NCBI GenBank assembly: GCA_946902875.1
Contig: OX336345.1
Coordinates: forward strand, 19,375,395 to 19,439,394
DNA from: Nematopogon swammerdamellus
Lineage: Eukaryota; Arthropoda; Insecta; Lepidoptera; Adelidae
DNA length: 64,000 bases
Direction: 5' to 3'
Part shown: positions 43,003 to 54,043 of the stretch, one piece after another
Numbering within the stretch: position 1 is the first letter of the stretch
How the letters are laid out: the number at the start of each line of letters is the position of its first letter
The notes under the pieces: model-generated
Told to the model about the DNA's origin: nothing
The model's database searches: none
The model's input: only the letters and a program-made list of their open reading frames with translations
Position numbers and translations under genes: made by a program

Positions 43003-43198
43003 TTTTTTATGGAAACTGACACGGCTGTCTACATCACCTACAACATCCGTGATGTCAGCCCATAACACCGGGTGAACTAGGTGCCATGTCAGTGCTTCCC
43101 TTCGGTCGTGCCGGCTACACTGAACTGGACGGATAAGACAAACTATTTACATAGCCGTTTCGACGGTTCATTTCAGTGCGGTGGTACCAACTAATATA
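43003..43198 (-). repeat. 5S-type SINE tail and middle, nested
   Basis: Reads 'ggaaactgacacggctgtct', 'gatgtcagcccataacaccg', 'ctgaactggacggataag', 'gtgcggtggtaccaact'. It lies inside the TIR element and after the Helitron end. Confidence 0.7.
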
Positions 43199-43560
43199 AG
43201 AAAAGATTAGATTACATGAATTAGTATTGATTAAGCTCAAGTAGACAAGAAATATTATCTCCACAAAACCATGCACTACAATGTTACACGGTTTGGTGCT
43301 GATAAAGTGGGATTTCGCTCCTAATTCAGCATTACGACGAAAGACGTTTTCACATTTTTCAGGTATACAGACTAAAAATGCAGGTTTTTCAAGAACTATA
43401 AATTCGCTTTCTAACAAAAAATAAATTATGACTGTAGTCCTTATACTTTAGGAAATAAATAGACGACTTTGTCGAAAACTTTAAACGCAATTATCTCAAA
43501 ACTGTGTTTCGTGGATTGCATGGTTTAGTCAAAACACGGCAGTATTGCTGCCGTACGCCG

Positions 43561-43698
43561 TACATTTGTAGATTTCTAGCCTCGATTACCGTACGATACG
43601 GCAAATACCGTACGTTTGGCAACACTGGCTACATTTGTCGATTTCTAGCCTCGATTACCGTACGATACGGCAATTACCGTACGTTTGGCAACACTGCC
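43561..43698. repeat. 69 bp unit, two tandem copies
   Basis: Unit 'tacatttgtagatttctagc' ... ccgtacgatacggcaa ... 'cgtacgtttggcaacactg'. The two copies differ at about three positions. The taccgtacgatacggta-like palindromes resemble the termini of the preceding element. Confidence 0.85.
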
Positions 43699-43835
43699 GC
43701 TTGGGCCGATTGTGCCTCTCTCTCTATCGCTTGTTACGCGCTCTCGTTTGCACACACAGGCTCAGATGGAACGTGACACTTTTTCGTGCGTGCAGCCGGT
43801 GTTAATCAATTTATAAGACGTTATCCGTCAAAAAA

Positions 43836-44175
43836 CCGGCCAAGTGCGAGTCGAACTCGCGCACCGAGGGTTCCGTATCGCCGTATCATGGTCAGCGCCA
43901 CTCACGCCATCTATGGCGTGTTTTATGAAATGCTTCATATTAGGTAAAATTCATGATTAGTTAAAATGCCTCATACTTTTTTCGGTAGATGGCGCGCATA
44001 CACTTTTTAGTTTCTTCTATGGGGACCCCCTGAATTAATTTTTTACTTTTGCTTATTTTTATTATTTGTTGTTATATCGGCCATAATAACACATATTCTG
44101 TGAAAATTTCAACGGACTACCATTACGGTTCAAGATATACAGCCCTCGGACAGACAGACAGACAGACTTGTTATA
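43836..44175 (-). repeat. cgcgagttcgactcgc repeat, near full length
   Basis: Begins 'ggccaagtgcgagtcgaact' and ends in the gacagacagacagac stretch, the exact reverse of 1713-2068. Confidence 0.75.
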
Positions 44176-44290
44176 TGGAATCTGGCACGGTTGGCTACAT
44201 GACCTACAATACAACATCAACATCCGTGATGTCAGCCCATCACACCGGGTGAACTAGGTGCCATATCAATGCTTCCCTTCGTTTCCTGCA
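44176..44290 (-). repeat. 5S-type SINE tail
   Basis: 'tggcacggttggctacatga', 'gatgtcagcccatcacaccg', 'atatcaatgcttcccttcg'. It abuts the preceding repeat with no spacer. Confidence 0.65.
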
Positions 44291-44451
44291 CTTGCGTCGA
44301 CACATCCTCGGTCGATGATACCTACGACACGTGACGACGAGACTCTGTTAAAATAAACGGGAGCGAAAACATCGCAAAAACATAATAACCTTTAAAAACA
44401 AAAATAACGAAGCTTCGAAAGACTTCTCACCTTGATCCGCGCATTCCTCTA

Positions 44452-44540
44452 CCACACACACACACACTCCCTCACCCTCACACGCATAACCTCTTTCCCT
44501 CACCACACTCTCTCACACACACACACCACACTGACTGGTA
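44452..44540. repeat. CA/CTC-rich microsatellite
   Basis: Imperfect runs of cacacacaca and ctctcacaca. Confidence 0.8.
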
Positions 44541-44654
44541 GGTTTTTATTATTCGTTACTTTACTTTGGAGTTTGCAATGTAATCACACCAAGTTTGACG
44601 CTTGTATGTGTAACCGTTTTCATGATGGGATGGGACAATCCCCCCTTAATTTTT

Positions 44655-45050
44655 AAGGTTCCGTATCCGTCGTACGGGACCCTATTACTAAGCCAACGCC
44701 GTCTGTCTGTCTATATGTCTGTCTGTCCGAGGGCTGTATCTCTTGAACCGTAATAGGTAGCCCTTTGAAATTTTCACAGAACATGTGTTATTATGGCCGT
44801 TATAACAACAAATAATAATTAAAAATAAGAAAAAGTAAAAAAATCACGGGTCCCCATACAAGAAACTATAAAGTGTATGCGCGCCATCTACCGAAAACAG
44901 TATGAAGCATTTTAAGTAATCGTGAATTTTAAGTCATATGAAGCATTTCATAAAACACACCATAGTTGGCGTGAGTGGCGCTGACCATGACATGGATACG
45001 GAACCCTCGGTGCGCGAGTTCGACTCGCACTTGGCCGGATTTTTACTTTT
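44655..45050 (+). repeat. cgcgagttcgactcgc repeat, full length
   Basis: Complete copy from 'aaggttccgtatccgtcg' to the terminal palindrome and T run, slightly longer than 1713-2068 owing to an extra 'tgaagcattttaagtaatcg' block. Confidence 0.75.
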
Positions 45051-45097
45051 TTCGTTAGTCTATCCACTATTTTAAATAACACATACAGTTTTCTTAT

Positions 45098-45737
45098 ACA
45101 GGGTGTTTCAGGATAGGTTTGAGAAACTTCAGGTATAGAAAGTACTCATTGTTAGAAGAAAAAAATCTGTGTCTCCTAGGTGCCATGTCAATGCTTCCAC
45201 CTAAAAATCCTTATCACTCAAATCGAAATTCCGTATTTTTTCTTTCTTACAAAAACCACGAAATGAAGGGAAGCACTGACATGGCACCTAGTTCACCCTG
45301 TGTTATGGGCTGACATCACTGATGTTGTAGGTGATGTAGCCAACCGTGTCAGGTCCCATAAAAAAAAAAAAAAAAATAAAAAAAAAAAAACTGGAAACTG
45401 TAATAAAAACTCGATGGACAGTGAGGGAGATTTGGCAACAGTGCTGTCTAGGTCTAGGGAGTGCAATGACCTAGCCCAGTCCCCTTTATCTTTTGAGGTC
45501 ACTGAACTTTCAGCGTTTGGAATTTACCTACATGCAGTTCATTTCTACTAGGTACGTTGCGCTCGCCGCCGTCGCGTAGGATTAACCAGCCACCGAATCT
45601 TGATGTAATGATTTTCACGAAAAAGTACTATCAAATGACCGAATCTGGGAAAAAGTTTCAGAGCTTTTCGTTTTCAATTATCGACCCCTTTCGAACCCAG
45701 AAGTTACGAAACCGTATCCTGAAACATCCTGTATATG
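45098..45737. mobile_element. Mariner-like MITE, interrupted
   Basis: Left end TA-cagggtgtttcaggatagg, right end cctgaaacatcctg-TA. Inner sequence parallels 54588-55062 in inverted order. It contains inserted SINE sequence at 45170-45210 and 45245-45400. No transposase. Confidence 0.65.
45245..45400 (+). repeat. 5S-type SINE tail inside the MITE
   Basis: 'aatgaagggaagcactgaca', 'gttatgggctgacatcactg', then a long A-rich tail to 45390. The A-tail length suggests a recent insertion. Confidence 0.7.
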
Positions 45738-45964
45738 TGGGGGTGCATAAATTTATTAGCTTTCACCTTAGGTAGAGAAACTAATCGGTACACTCGTGTA
45801 TGAAACATATTATACAGGGAAGATGCGATCGCATGCGTGTCTGTAGCAGAAAGCTTCTACCTAGTAGTGCGTCCGCGCTGGCTTATCAGCGAGAGATACC
45901 GGGCACTTTTTTTGGTGTGCTGGAATATTATAAAGAGTATTGAATGTAAGTACACCTGGTTTAA

Positions 45965-46345
45965 GCGGCGGGTTGCCGAGTGGTTTAAGCATCTGCTTCT
46001 CATGCGAGAGGTCCTAGGTTAGAATCCGGTCGGCTTGTGTGTAATAATGAGATTTTTCTGACGAAAAAATTTACCTGGTGCTTCGGCGTTCGGAACCGAT
46101 GTAAAACTGTAGGTCCCTTCCCTTGCCCCTTACTAAGTGGTAGGCTCAAATTGTAGTCGACTGGGTTGGTACCACCGTACTGGATGTAAGATGACCTCGG
46201 TTGTATTCTCCTCTATCTAGTCAAGTATAATGCAGGGAAATCTCCGGTATGGCACCTACCTTCTCGGAGGTGATATTGGCTGATGGCAGCATGTGCTTTG
46301 GCCCCTCCGACTCAGCCACGCATACCGGATTACATAAAAAAGTTC
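45965..46345 (+). repeat. tRNA-derived SINE, full length
   Basis: Head gcggcgggttgccgagtggt, box B-like aggttagaatcc, shared central domain and tail ending 'cgcataccggattacataaa'. Confidence 0.75.
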
Positions 46346-46689
46346 ACCTGGTGTATGTAAATTGGTGTTGGTAAGATTGGCACTGCGAGGATATGCTGGA
46401 ATTTTAACGTTTTATATTTTAACGCAATTTGATAATACACTCGTTGATAATAAGGTAAGGGAAGGACACGATTAGCTTCGCTCAGCTCTTGATATTTCCG
46501 GAATAAACACGAAGAATTTACACGAGAATGTGAATTCAAACAAATTACCATACCATGCACCAGTCGTGCAGAAAATTTTAAAATGCGTCTAATCAATGAA
46601 GTGATGCATAAAGACAAACACTGAACACTTCTTCAGCAGACTTAAACGTTTTTTATGAAAAACTAATAAGGCTGGCTGTGCCGAGAGAC

Positions 46690-46985
46690 CAATGGTGCCG
46701 TCGACAGAGTCATAATCACCTCTCCTCGCGAAACCGCGCTCAGAGAGGCACCATGCAGATCACCAACAGATTTCCGGACTGTTGCTAGGCTGTCTCGGGT
46801 TAAAGGATTCGAGAAACACACTCGCCGGAAGACAGTACCACACCCTAGCGGTGCGACAAAGACAATATTTGGAGAACCGATGGGTTCTCAAGTTGAGCCC
46901 AATGTCAACAACAAAAGCATGCTGCGTCTCTCTGCGACGAGTCATGCGGAGATAGGATAGATCACCTTACACCAAATCGGAATTC
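46690..46985 (-). pseudogene. LINE C-terminus, minus strand
   Basis: Reads FVVDIGLNLRTHRFSKYCLC and RTARVWYCLPASVFLESFNP, a Jockey/CR1-type end. Frames are broken before and after. It is head-to-head with the next feature. Confidence 0.65.
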
Positions 46986-46994
46986 GACTTCATA

Positions 46995-47310
46995 ATTTTA
47001 TGCCCTTATTCCTTGCCATCCAACCTATCTTCCCAGCACTCGTCGCAGAGAAACTGAGCACCATATTGTTGCTGACATTGAAGCTTTTGGGAAACCATCG
47101 ACATCATAGTTTCTTCGTCGCACCGCTGCTTAGGTGTGGAACTGTCTTCCGGCGAGTGTGTTTCCCGAATCCTTTGACCTGGTTGTCTTCAAACATCGTA
47201 TCAACAGGCTAGACAGACTACTTAGCAACAGTCCGCAAATCTGCTGGCATTGTTCCTCTCTGAGCGTGGTCTCGCGAGGAGAGGTGTTTTTGGCTCTGTA
47301 GTTCTGTTCT
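46995..47310 (+). pseudogene. LINE C-terminus, plus strand
   Basis: 'cttattccttgccatccaac' ... 'tggaactgtcttccggcgag' ... 'gagcgtggtctcgcgaggag'. Same family as 21365-21580 and as the inverted neighbour. The pair forms a diverged inverted repeat of about 290 bases. Confidence 0.65.
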
Positions 47311-47885
47311 ATTCTCAGTGGCACCGAATTTGTTAATAATGCCAAGAGTTACATTTTCAAAACCACAATATTCTTCGAAACTTGCTTTCATTTCCGCACA
47401 GGCATTTTCCCCTCATAGTGGCGCGGCGGTGTAGTCGCTCGTCGCGAATCTGATTTTATAATCAGTTATATCTTGTGCGGCGGCGCGCAGGCGGCGGTGG
47501 TGGCGCGGCTTGGATCGGCCATGATACCAGATTGAGATCTCGTGCTGCCGGAGCATAATTAACGCACAAAAACAAACCGACCAGCAACAAAACAAAGGAC
47601 GATAACGCATTCCGCGGCGCGAGCGCAGGCGGCACTATCTTTGAGCCATAGCTCGAATGACTGCGCCCAATTAATTATGGAAATCGAAGTAAATATTGAT
47701 AATGATTGAAGAAAAACTGCGGGACGATAATGGGCATGTCTAAAGGCGGCGAGATCCGATTTTAACGTCTTAATTACTGGTAGCGATGCGAAGGTTTTGC
47801 GGGGACACCAGGCGACGACGACGACGACGCCGCGAGAGCGACGCACATTCGGAGTCGTAATTAATTTTGGAAATAATAATACATA
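47311..47885. other. Unassigned, GC-rich patches
   Basis: 47420-47520 and 47795-47850 are CpG-rich (ggcggcgcgcaggcggc; cgacgacgacgacgacg). They could be host regulatory or exon sequence, but no coding frame is convincing. Confidence 0.35.
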
Positions 47886-48291
47886 CGTAGTACGAACTAC
47901 GAGGTTATGTAACATCAGTGTTCGAAAGGGATCCATATTTGAAGTCGAAAACCTCTGAAACTTTTTCCCATTTTCAGTCATTTTATAGTATCTACTTTTT
48001 GGTGAAAATCGTTTCATCAGATTTGGTGGACGGTTAACGTCCGTCTTTATTAAATGAAAATAAAATCACTAACCCATGGATAGAAATGGGTATGTTGCAT
48101 ACTTAAATAGTAGAATTGATCTGCATGTACGTAAATTCCAAACACTGAAGGTTTAATGACACCAAAAAAAAAGATAAAAAAAGGGGACGGGACTAGGTCA
48201 TTGCACTCCCTAGACCTAGACAGCACTGTTGCCAAAGTACTTTCTTTTCCTGAAGTTTCTCAAGCCTATCCTGAAACATCCTGTATACGAT
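47886..48291. mobile_element. Mariner-like MITE, second copy
   Basis: Right end 'tgaagtttctcaagcctatc' 'ctgaaacatcctgTA'; inner blocks 'gatccatatttgaagtcgaa', 'ggttaacgtccgtctttatt' and 'gtaaattccaaacactgaa' match 54588-55062. The left terminus is degraded. Confidence 0.6.
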
Positions 48292-48521
48292 CAAGTCATC
48301 TCACGGACATGAAATGCTTGACTCATGGCGGATGAGAAGGCACCAGAACCTGTGCCAGAACTTATAGTCACATCCACTTTTGTCAACTATAAAAAAATAA
48401 CGCCAAAATGTATGTGGCAACATGAGTCTCTTTGCAGTATTTACAGTATGGCTCATGACATGGCGACGCCATCGATTTCCTCTCTGTTAACTGAATCGGA
48501 TATTCATTTAATCATACATAA

Positions 48522-48606
48522 GCTCTAGTAGTGCAGTGGTAGAATGTAGGGTGTAGCGTATTAATTTTTCGATCTGATGGTCGTGGGTTCGAGTCCTCCT
48601 TTTTCA
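48522..48606 (+). other. tRNA-like segment (pol III box A/B pattern)
   Basis: tagtgcagtggtagaat fits box A and gggttcgagtcctcc box B, 50 bases apart, with a T run soon after. No seven-pair acceptor stem is visible, so it is more likely a tRNA-derived relic than a working tRNA. Confidence 0.35.
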
Positions 48607-49266
48607 AATGTTTTTTTTTACTTTTTGCAGTCCTTTCTCGCTCTCCACGGAAGCAAAGAGCGAAAGAGGACTCGACGTCACATTTATTTGGACGTTAGCT
48701 TGACAAAAGTGTGATTTGGTTCTGCTGCCTTCTGGTCCGCCACGAGTAATAATTATTGCAAATACGAGCAAAACCTGTTTTTCATTAAACTGATTCAAAT
48801 TGAAACATGTGTAGTGATTATAATAAAAAAAAAATTACTACTTGACGTTACGCCTTAAATTAAGCGCGTCGCACACGCAGAAGATGAAGTTACACGTACT
48901 ATAATATTTAATATTAATTATATTATTATATTTATTTCATTTTATCTTAAGATGCCCCAGGAATAAATGTTTTAGTATCGCTATCTATCACACACGGGTA
49001 AGATAATATAATATTTTATGCAACCTATACATTGTTGTCTTGTCACTTGTCACAATTTGTTCTAATCCGGTTCGATTACACCCACGAAGAAGAACCGGCA
49101 AGAAACTTTGCAGGCAATTTTTTTTTTCATACATATTAACACAAGTATTTTAACGACTAGTCACTAGCCACATAATAACATAGCCCACAGTTTATCGAAA
49201 ACACAGCTTGAGAGCAAGATTAACAGTTTTACTGAGAATTCTGACTACAAAGACTTATTTATTACG
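48607..49266. other. No supported gene
   Basis: Contains a short fragment 'gaagaagaaccggcaagaaa' (49085-49110) that recurs at the ends of the gattcagatattt repeat. Confidence 0.4.
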
Positions 49267-49268
49267 CA

Positions 49269-49500
49269 CGGTGTTGCAACCCCAACCGTAAAACCCAAAA
49301 GAACTTTTGCTCTACGACTTTTTAATTTGAAAAAAAATAATTTTTTCCTCCATACATTTTGAGAATAGATATTTAAAATTTGTATGGAAAAAATCCTTTT
49401 TTTTTGTTTAAAAAAAAAATTGCCGAAGAAGTTGTTTAGTTTTACATAGAATAACCCCCTTATGTTATTTAAAAATATTACGGGGGCAACTGCAACACCG
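49269..49500. mobile_element. Short element with inverted ends
   Basis: Left end cggtgttgcaaccccaaccg and right end reading inward cggtgttgcagttgcccccg. 232 bases, AT-rich centre, no ORF of significance. Target duplication not clear. Confidence 0.45.
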
Positions 49501-50037
49501 TATATAAGTGTGTCAGGCAGGTGTAAAGACCCCATGTCAAACTTTGATGCGTATGGTGAGCGATATTGTGAAATATGCCCAAAAGATAAGATATATTTTA
49601 TTATTATGTTCATCGTCTGTGGCGCGCTTTATATGGGTGGTGTCGCAGCGTACGAACAAATTAATTAATATCGGCTTTTCTAAGAAAATGAATGAATAAT
49701 CTCGAAGTGCGGAGGCTACGGACCGCATTGAGGCAACGCTAATATGGAGTGCGCTCTTAATTACGCCTGCGAGGCGGTTCCTTATTAGCTTAGCGCTTAG
49801 CTGTTTGTATCAGCTACTGAAATATGTGCATGCATATTCATATTTATCGCAAAGGTATTCTCTTTCCTATATTTAGTATGGTGGGCAAAAAAACGCGGCC
49901 CTAAACTAAAGTATGGCGGGTGCGGGAGCTCACTTTTTGTATGGTACACGGTGCTCTTGATTTGTCCGCATTTTATGCACGTATTTTCTGTTTCAAGCAG
50001 GCCTGCAGAATGCTTTTGATGAATGACAAGGAATGTT
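49501..50037. other. No supported gene
   Basis: Overlapping short open frames on both strands near 49460-49730 are not supported by domains. Confidence 0.4.
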
Positions 50038-50262
50038 TTAAACAGGTAGGGTTTAACCCGCCCGGGTTGATACCACCGCACTGAATGAAAGGTCGGTCGA
50101 ATCGGCTATGTAAATAGTTTGTGTTTTCCTTCCAGTTCAGTGTAGCCGTCACGACCGAAGGGAGGCACTGACGTGGCACCAAGTTCACCCGGTGTTATGG
50201 GCTGACATCACGGATGTTGTAGGTGATGTAGTCAACCGTGTCAGTTTGCATAAAAAAAAATA
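50038..50262 (+). repeat. 5S-type SINE body and tail
   Basis: 'ggtagggtttaacccgcccg' to 'gtcaaccgtgtcagtttgca' and poly(A). The head is missing. Confidence 0.7.
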
Positions 50263-50313
50263 CATAAGTACATACCACACGCTGTATCCCGACAATCGGG
50301 CGAAGCAGAGTAA

Positions 50314-50360
50314 TCGGTGTTGTGCTGTAAGTACTCTTGTAAATTACAGCACAACACCGA
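50314..50360. other. Perfect 17 bp hairpin
   Basis: tcggtgttgtgctgtaa and its complement separated by 13 bases. The surrounding 'tgtatcccgacaatcggg' belongs to the repeat of 29225-29520, so this may be a local duplication of a repeat end. Confidence 0.8.
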
Positions 50361-50545
50361 CCGCCACGTTTAGTCATGTATTAGGACAAGATGCAAGATG
50401 ATTATCAAGCAGCAAGTAAGGCACCACGACTCGGTGGAAGAACTGTAGCAAGGTGAGATGATGCTAGTCTGTCACCCTTTAGCACGGCACCATGTCCTTA
50501 TCCCTTAGTCGCCTAAATAAATTAAATATTAATAATGTTTCAATA

Positions 50546-50680
50546 GGGGCGTGAATGAGCACCTGTCATGCCGGCATGGCATTAGCAACCCCCGCATACG
50601 ACCGAATGTCCATGGGCGTCGTTAAACACCTTATGGGTGGCTCGGAGCCATATGTCGTGCTTTCAATAAAAAAAAAATGT
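50546..50680 (+). pseudogene. Jockey/CR1-group LINE end, second family
   Basis: Codes for RGVNEHLSCRHGISNPRIRP then NVHGRR-stop, and ends 'tgtcgtgctttcaataaaa' with poly(A). Same family as 20236-20575. Confidence 0.65.
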
Positions 50681-50710
50681 AAACTATCAAATGTTTGTTA
50701 ATTTCATTAT

Positions 50711-51145
50711 ATGTATTCATACCTAATGCATTTCATAACTAACTTGTTTCTACAACGCGGCGATCGTCCACTGAACATTCGTGCGGAAATTATAAAAGTA
50801 ATCATTAGTATAAGAAATCCATGGTATAAGAAGTTCGATCGAGTTACAAGCTGCGCCGGATTCAATCGCATCACTAACGCCATCTATCGTGATCTACGAG
50901 TATTGATCGGTTATCACGTGACTAAACTAGAGAAAGGCGTATATCTTCAACGCCGGACATTGCAAATTCACTCTAAAAAGAAGGTAATAAAACACAAAAG
51001 CACTGAACATTATTTAACACTTTCTGCTTCGAAAATTGTTCATTGGAAGTCGATCATTATTGGAACGTTACTCTTTCGATCGATTACGAACTAAGTAACT
51101 ACACGACATAGTTAAACGACACGACAGGATATAGTTAAATAAATA
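50711..51145 (+). other. Open frame of 127 codons, unassigned, ending before AATAAA signals
   Basis: Reads NIRAEIIKVIISIRNPWYKK and GFNRITNAIYRDLRVLIGYH. No domain recognised. A pair of AATAAA signals lies at about 51137-51147, so this could be a terminal exon or a transcript end, but start and splice signals are unclear. Confidence 0.25.
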
Positions 51146-51186
51146 AAGTTCCTTCATTTACATAACATAGGTATAGTATTATGATG

Positions 51187-51577
51187 TATAGCTTTTGCCC
51201 GCGTCTTCGCTCGCATGAAATTCGTTTTTACAAAGATGACAGTAAGTAAGGCCGCTACCATACCTTTATTTCGGCGCGCGGAACAATTCGGTTTGTATGA
51301 GAGCCACATCTTAGCTAAAACGGACCTGAATGTTATTTAGCCTATCCTGTGTCACGTCACGTATATATACATATAGTTAAATGTGCTTGTATGAATTCGC
51401 TATTGTATGTATGAAATAGAGTTATGGAGGAACATACATCCATACATACAAAATTCGTCAATTTAGTTTTATTATCATTTATCATCATCATACATAGAGT
51501 CTACAAACTCAGTATCTCATAAAACAAAGTAACTTACTCCATGACCACCCATTACAGATTTATTATTAGTATGATGA
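51187..51577 (-). mobile_element. Helitron-like nonautonomous element, minus strand
   Basis: Reverse of the element at 19440-19872: end 'tagcttttgcccgcgtcttc' at 51188 and start block 'cttactccatgaccacccat' near 51530. The CTAG end is changed to CTAT here. Confidence 0.6.
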
Positions 51578-52302
51578 TTGATGATTAACTACAAATATTT
51601 ACAGTGAGGAAGACAACATATTTGGGTGTAACCAAATTAGCAGCATAAATTTTTTATTCTAATTATTAGGACAATTTAGTCTAATCTAAATTTTAGATGT
51701 TAAGTATTTAAGTAACTATACTTATTTCATTGTAGTAGATTTATTTTTTTATGACATATACCTAATAATTTGTATTGTTTTGTATGAATATTTTATAATA
51801 TTATGCTTTGTAAGTTGTGTAAATTGTGTAAATAAGGCCTCGTAAGTAGGTATACGTACGTAAATTTGTATATGTGTGTATGTATGAATAGGTACAGAAA
51901 TTGTAGACCTAGATAGACACATATATTTTTTCAAATAGTTCATAAATTTTACAATTGTAAGATTATGAAAACAAGAAAACTTTCTCTTTACGACGACACA
52001 AATAAATTACCACAACTAACTAGGTAGGCAGAGATATTACAAACTCTAGTCCCTAGTCAAAGATTAAGTCCCTAGTGCCGACTAGGGTTATAATATCAAA
52101 ATGTCCACGTACAGGTCCTACAGGTCCTGACTCCTCTTCTGATATCATTGTGATATCTATACAATTTGTATCACTATGGGTGATACAAATTGCCATAATT
52201 TAAAATAAAGTCTACCAGCTACCTATTACCACTTACTACCTATAAAGATGCCCATACATGTAAATAGAGGATGTCCCGAGTTTGATCAGCGAAAATTTTG
52301 GA
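51578..52302. other. AT-rich, no supported gene
   Basis: At 52150-52190 the word gatatc/tgatacaaattg recurs in inverted form (short hairpin). Nothing else recognised. Confidence 0.4.
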
Positions 52303-52775
52303 GGCAACTCTCAAAAACTGCCCAAGCGGGAGTCGGACTCTCGCACCGAAAATTAAAAAAAAAAACGTTTAAAAACGGACGGGTTGCGCTCCGGGAGTGC
52401 CGGCAGAAGTGAAAACTTAAACATCAACGTTGTGCATTTTTGAATATTTTGGAATGGTTAGGGAATAATTTCGCACGAATTGTTTTATTTATCAGTATAA
52501 AAGTACTATCATTTATGTGGTAAAATACAATATTCATTTATTGCGCTATCGTAGACAAACATGACAATTTATATTACATAAAAAATTTAACACTACAGAA
52601 CTATTATAATTATTTTACATCAAACAGTTTATTTCTCAGAAAAATCAACTTTCATCCATAATTTCAACGAATCTTACGCTTTTTCGATCAGGCTACGGAT
52701 CTGATGCGAGTTTAACATTTTTTACCCATGTAAAAAAAGTGCCAAGCGCCGCTAAAGAAGTTTTCACTTCAAAAA
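52303..52775. repeat. Repeat family with gtgccggcagaagtgaaaac, disrupted
   Basis: 'gctccgggagtgccggcaga' at 52390 and 'aagtgccaagcgccgctaaa' at 52737 correspond to the two ends of the compact copy at 57755-57885; here they are separated by about 330 bases. A cgcgagttcgactcgc-type palindrome remnant lies at 52325-52350. Confidence 0.5.
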
Positions 52776-52803
52776 TAGCTAAGAAATTTATCTAGCTCCT
52801 TTT

Positions 52804-53190
52804 TAGGGTTCCGTATCCGGTACGGGACTCTATTACTAAGCCTACGCCGTCTGTCTGTCCTTCTGTCCGAGGGCTGTAACTCTTGAACCGTAATAGGTAG
52901 CTCGTTGAAATTTTCCCAGAATACGTGTTAATATGGCCGATATAACAACAAAAAATTAAAATAAGAAAAACTAAAAAAAATCACTGGGGTTCCTATAGAA
53001 GAAACCAAAAAGTGTATTCGCGCGTGCCATCTACCGAATAGAGTATGAAGCATTTTAACTAATCATGAATTTTAACTAATATGAAGCATTTCATAACACG
53101 CCATCTAGATGGCGTGACTGGCGCTAGCCATGACATGTCGATAAGGAAGCCTCGGTGCGCGAGTTCGACTCGCACTTTGCCGGTTTTTAT
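52804..53190 (+). repeat. cgcgagttcgactcgc repeat, full length
   Basis: Complete order from 'agggttccgtatccggtacg' to the terminal palindrome. The 'cgccatctagatggcg' hairpin is perfect in this copy. Confidence 0.75.
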
Positions 53191-53475
53191 TATTGCGAGT
53201 TGTATTAAACCTCCTGCTGATCGAACTCGGGACGCCCTGATGCATTCTCACACACATTTACAGAAACTACATGTAAATACATTGCGCCGTTTCGCACCAT
53301 AAAGTTAGACATCTCAATCAGTAAACACCGATCTGAAGACTTTAGAGAAATCTTAACGAAATGTCGTAAAATAAATCAACAATTTTATAATAGTAATAAT
53401 AATAAGATTGATTTATAAATACAGTGTAAAGTTTATATGCTAACTGTACAATAATAATAATACACTTTATGCTAC
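53191..53475. other. Short unassigned spacer
   Basis: AT-rich with an aataataataat run near 53395 and 53447. Confidence 0.4.
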
Positions 53476-53859
53476 TTAAGGGGCCACCTCCCTAAATTGT
53501 GCCTCTCACTATAACAATGCGCGTTTTATTTTATTATGAAGAGATTATACAACTTATAAAAAAATCCTATGGGAGAAACATGCATGATAAAATTATTAAT
53601 GCTTTTCAATAAAAATATTTGGTACTCCACATATAATAATTAAAAAAAAACTCAAACTTAATAAACTTTTAGTTTTTTTTCAATTATTATATGTGGAGTA
53701 CCAAATTTTTTTATTGAAAAACATTAATAATTTTATCATGCATGTTTCTCCCATAGGATTTTTTTATAAGCTGTATAATTTCTTCATAATAATATAAAAT
53801 GTGTATGAAAACGGCCAATGTTAGAAAGGGAGGGTAGATTTAGGAAGGAGCCCCCTTAA
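53476..53859. mobile_element. Palindromic MITE flanked by TTAA
   Basis: Ends are ttaaggggccacctcc and, inward from the right, ttaagggggctccttcctaa. Inner arms 53521-53655 and 53676-53800 are nearly perfect complements (for example aaatcctatgggagaaacat and its complement). The TTAA at both outer ends fits a piggyBac-like target site. 384 bases, no ORF. Confidence 0.75.
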
Positions 53860-53969
53860 TGTGTGGAAAGGGCAGGCTTTTCAATTTAAAGGCAATTCCC
53901 ACCAGTCAACCTGATCGAACAAATTTTTTACATGAAATCCGAACCATGGAGTAGTGGGTGAAGGTATGC

Positions 53970-54042
53970 ATGCTAATTTTTTTTCTCAATCAGAAAAATA
54001 CACATTGATACACGCCAACCGGATTCAAACCTCGGACCTCGG
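53970..54042 (-). repeat. tRNA-derived SINE head fragment
   Basis: 'gatacacgccaaccggattc' 'aaacctcggacctcgg' is the inverted box B region of the tRNA-type SINE, truncated. Confidence 0.5.
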
Positions 54043-54043
54043 A

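Larger units (their letters stand above)
41500..43557. mobile_element. Candidate TIR transposon with repeated subterminal motifs
   Basis: Inverted termini of about 50 bases: cgtacggcacccctattctg then ccgtgttttgactaaaccat at the left, and the complement ending cgtacg at 43557. Inside both ends the motif catggtttagtc/catggttttgtc and its complement recur (near 41531, 41553, 41663, 41702, 41792, 43267, 43520), resembling transposase-binding arrays. No transposase ORF. It hosts a 68 bp satellite with a Helitron end and a SINE. The outer limits may shift because similar cgtacgg palindromes continue beyond 43557. Confidence 0.55.

Noticed and set aside
48325..48528. 67 codon frame with a good-looking start (MADEKAPEPVPEL)
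   Set aside because: Start context is plausible, but there is no domain, no clear donor site, and it lies between a MITE and a tRNA-like relic; kept only as a weak possibility of a first exon.
48522..48606. Functional tRNA gene
   Set aside because: Box A and B words are present but a seven-pair acceptor stem and a normal anticodon arm could not be found by eye.
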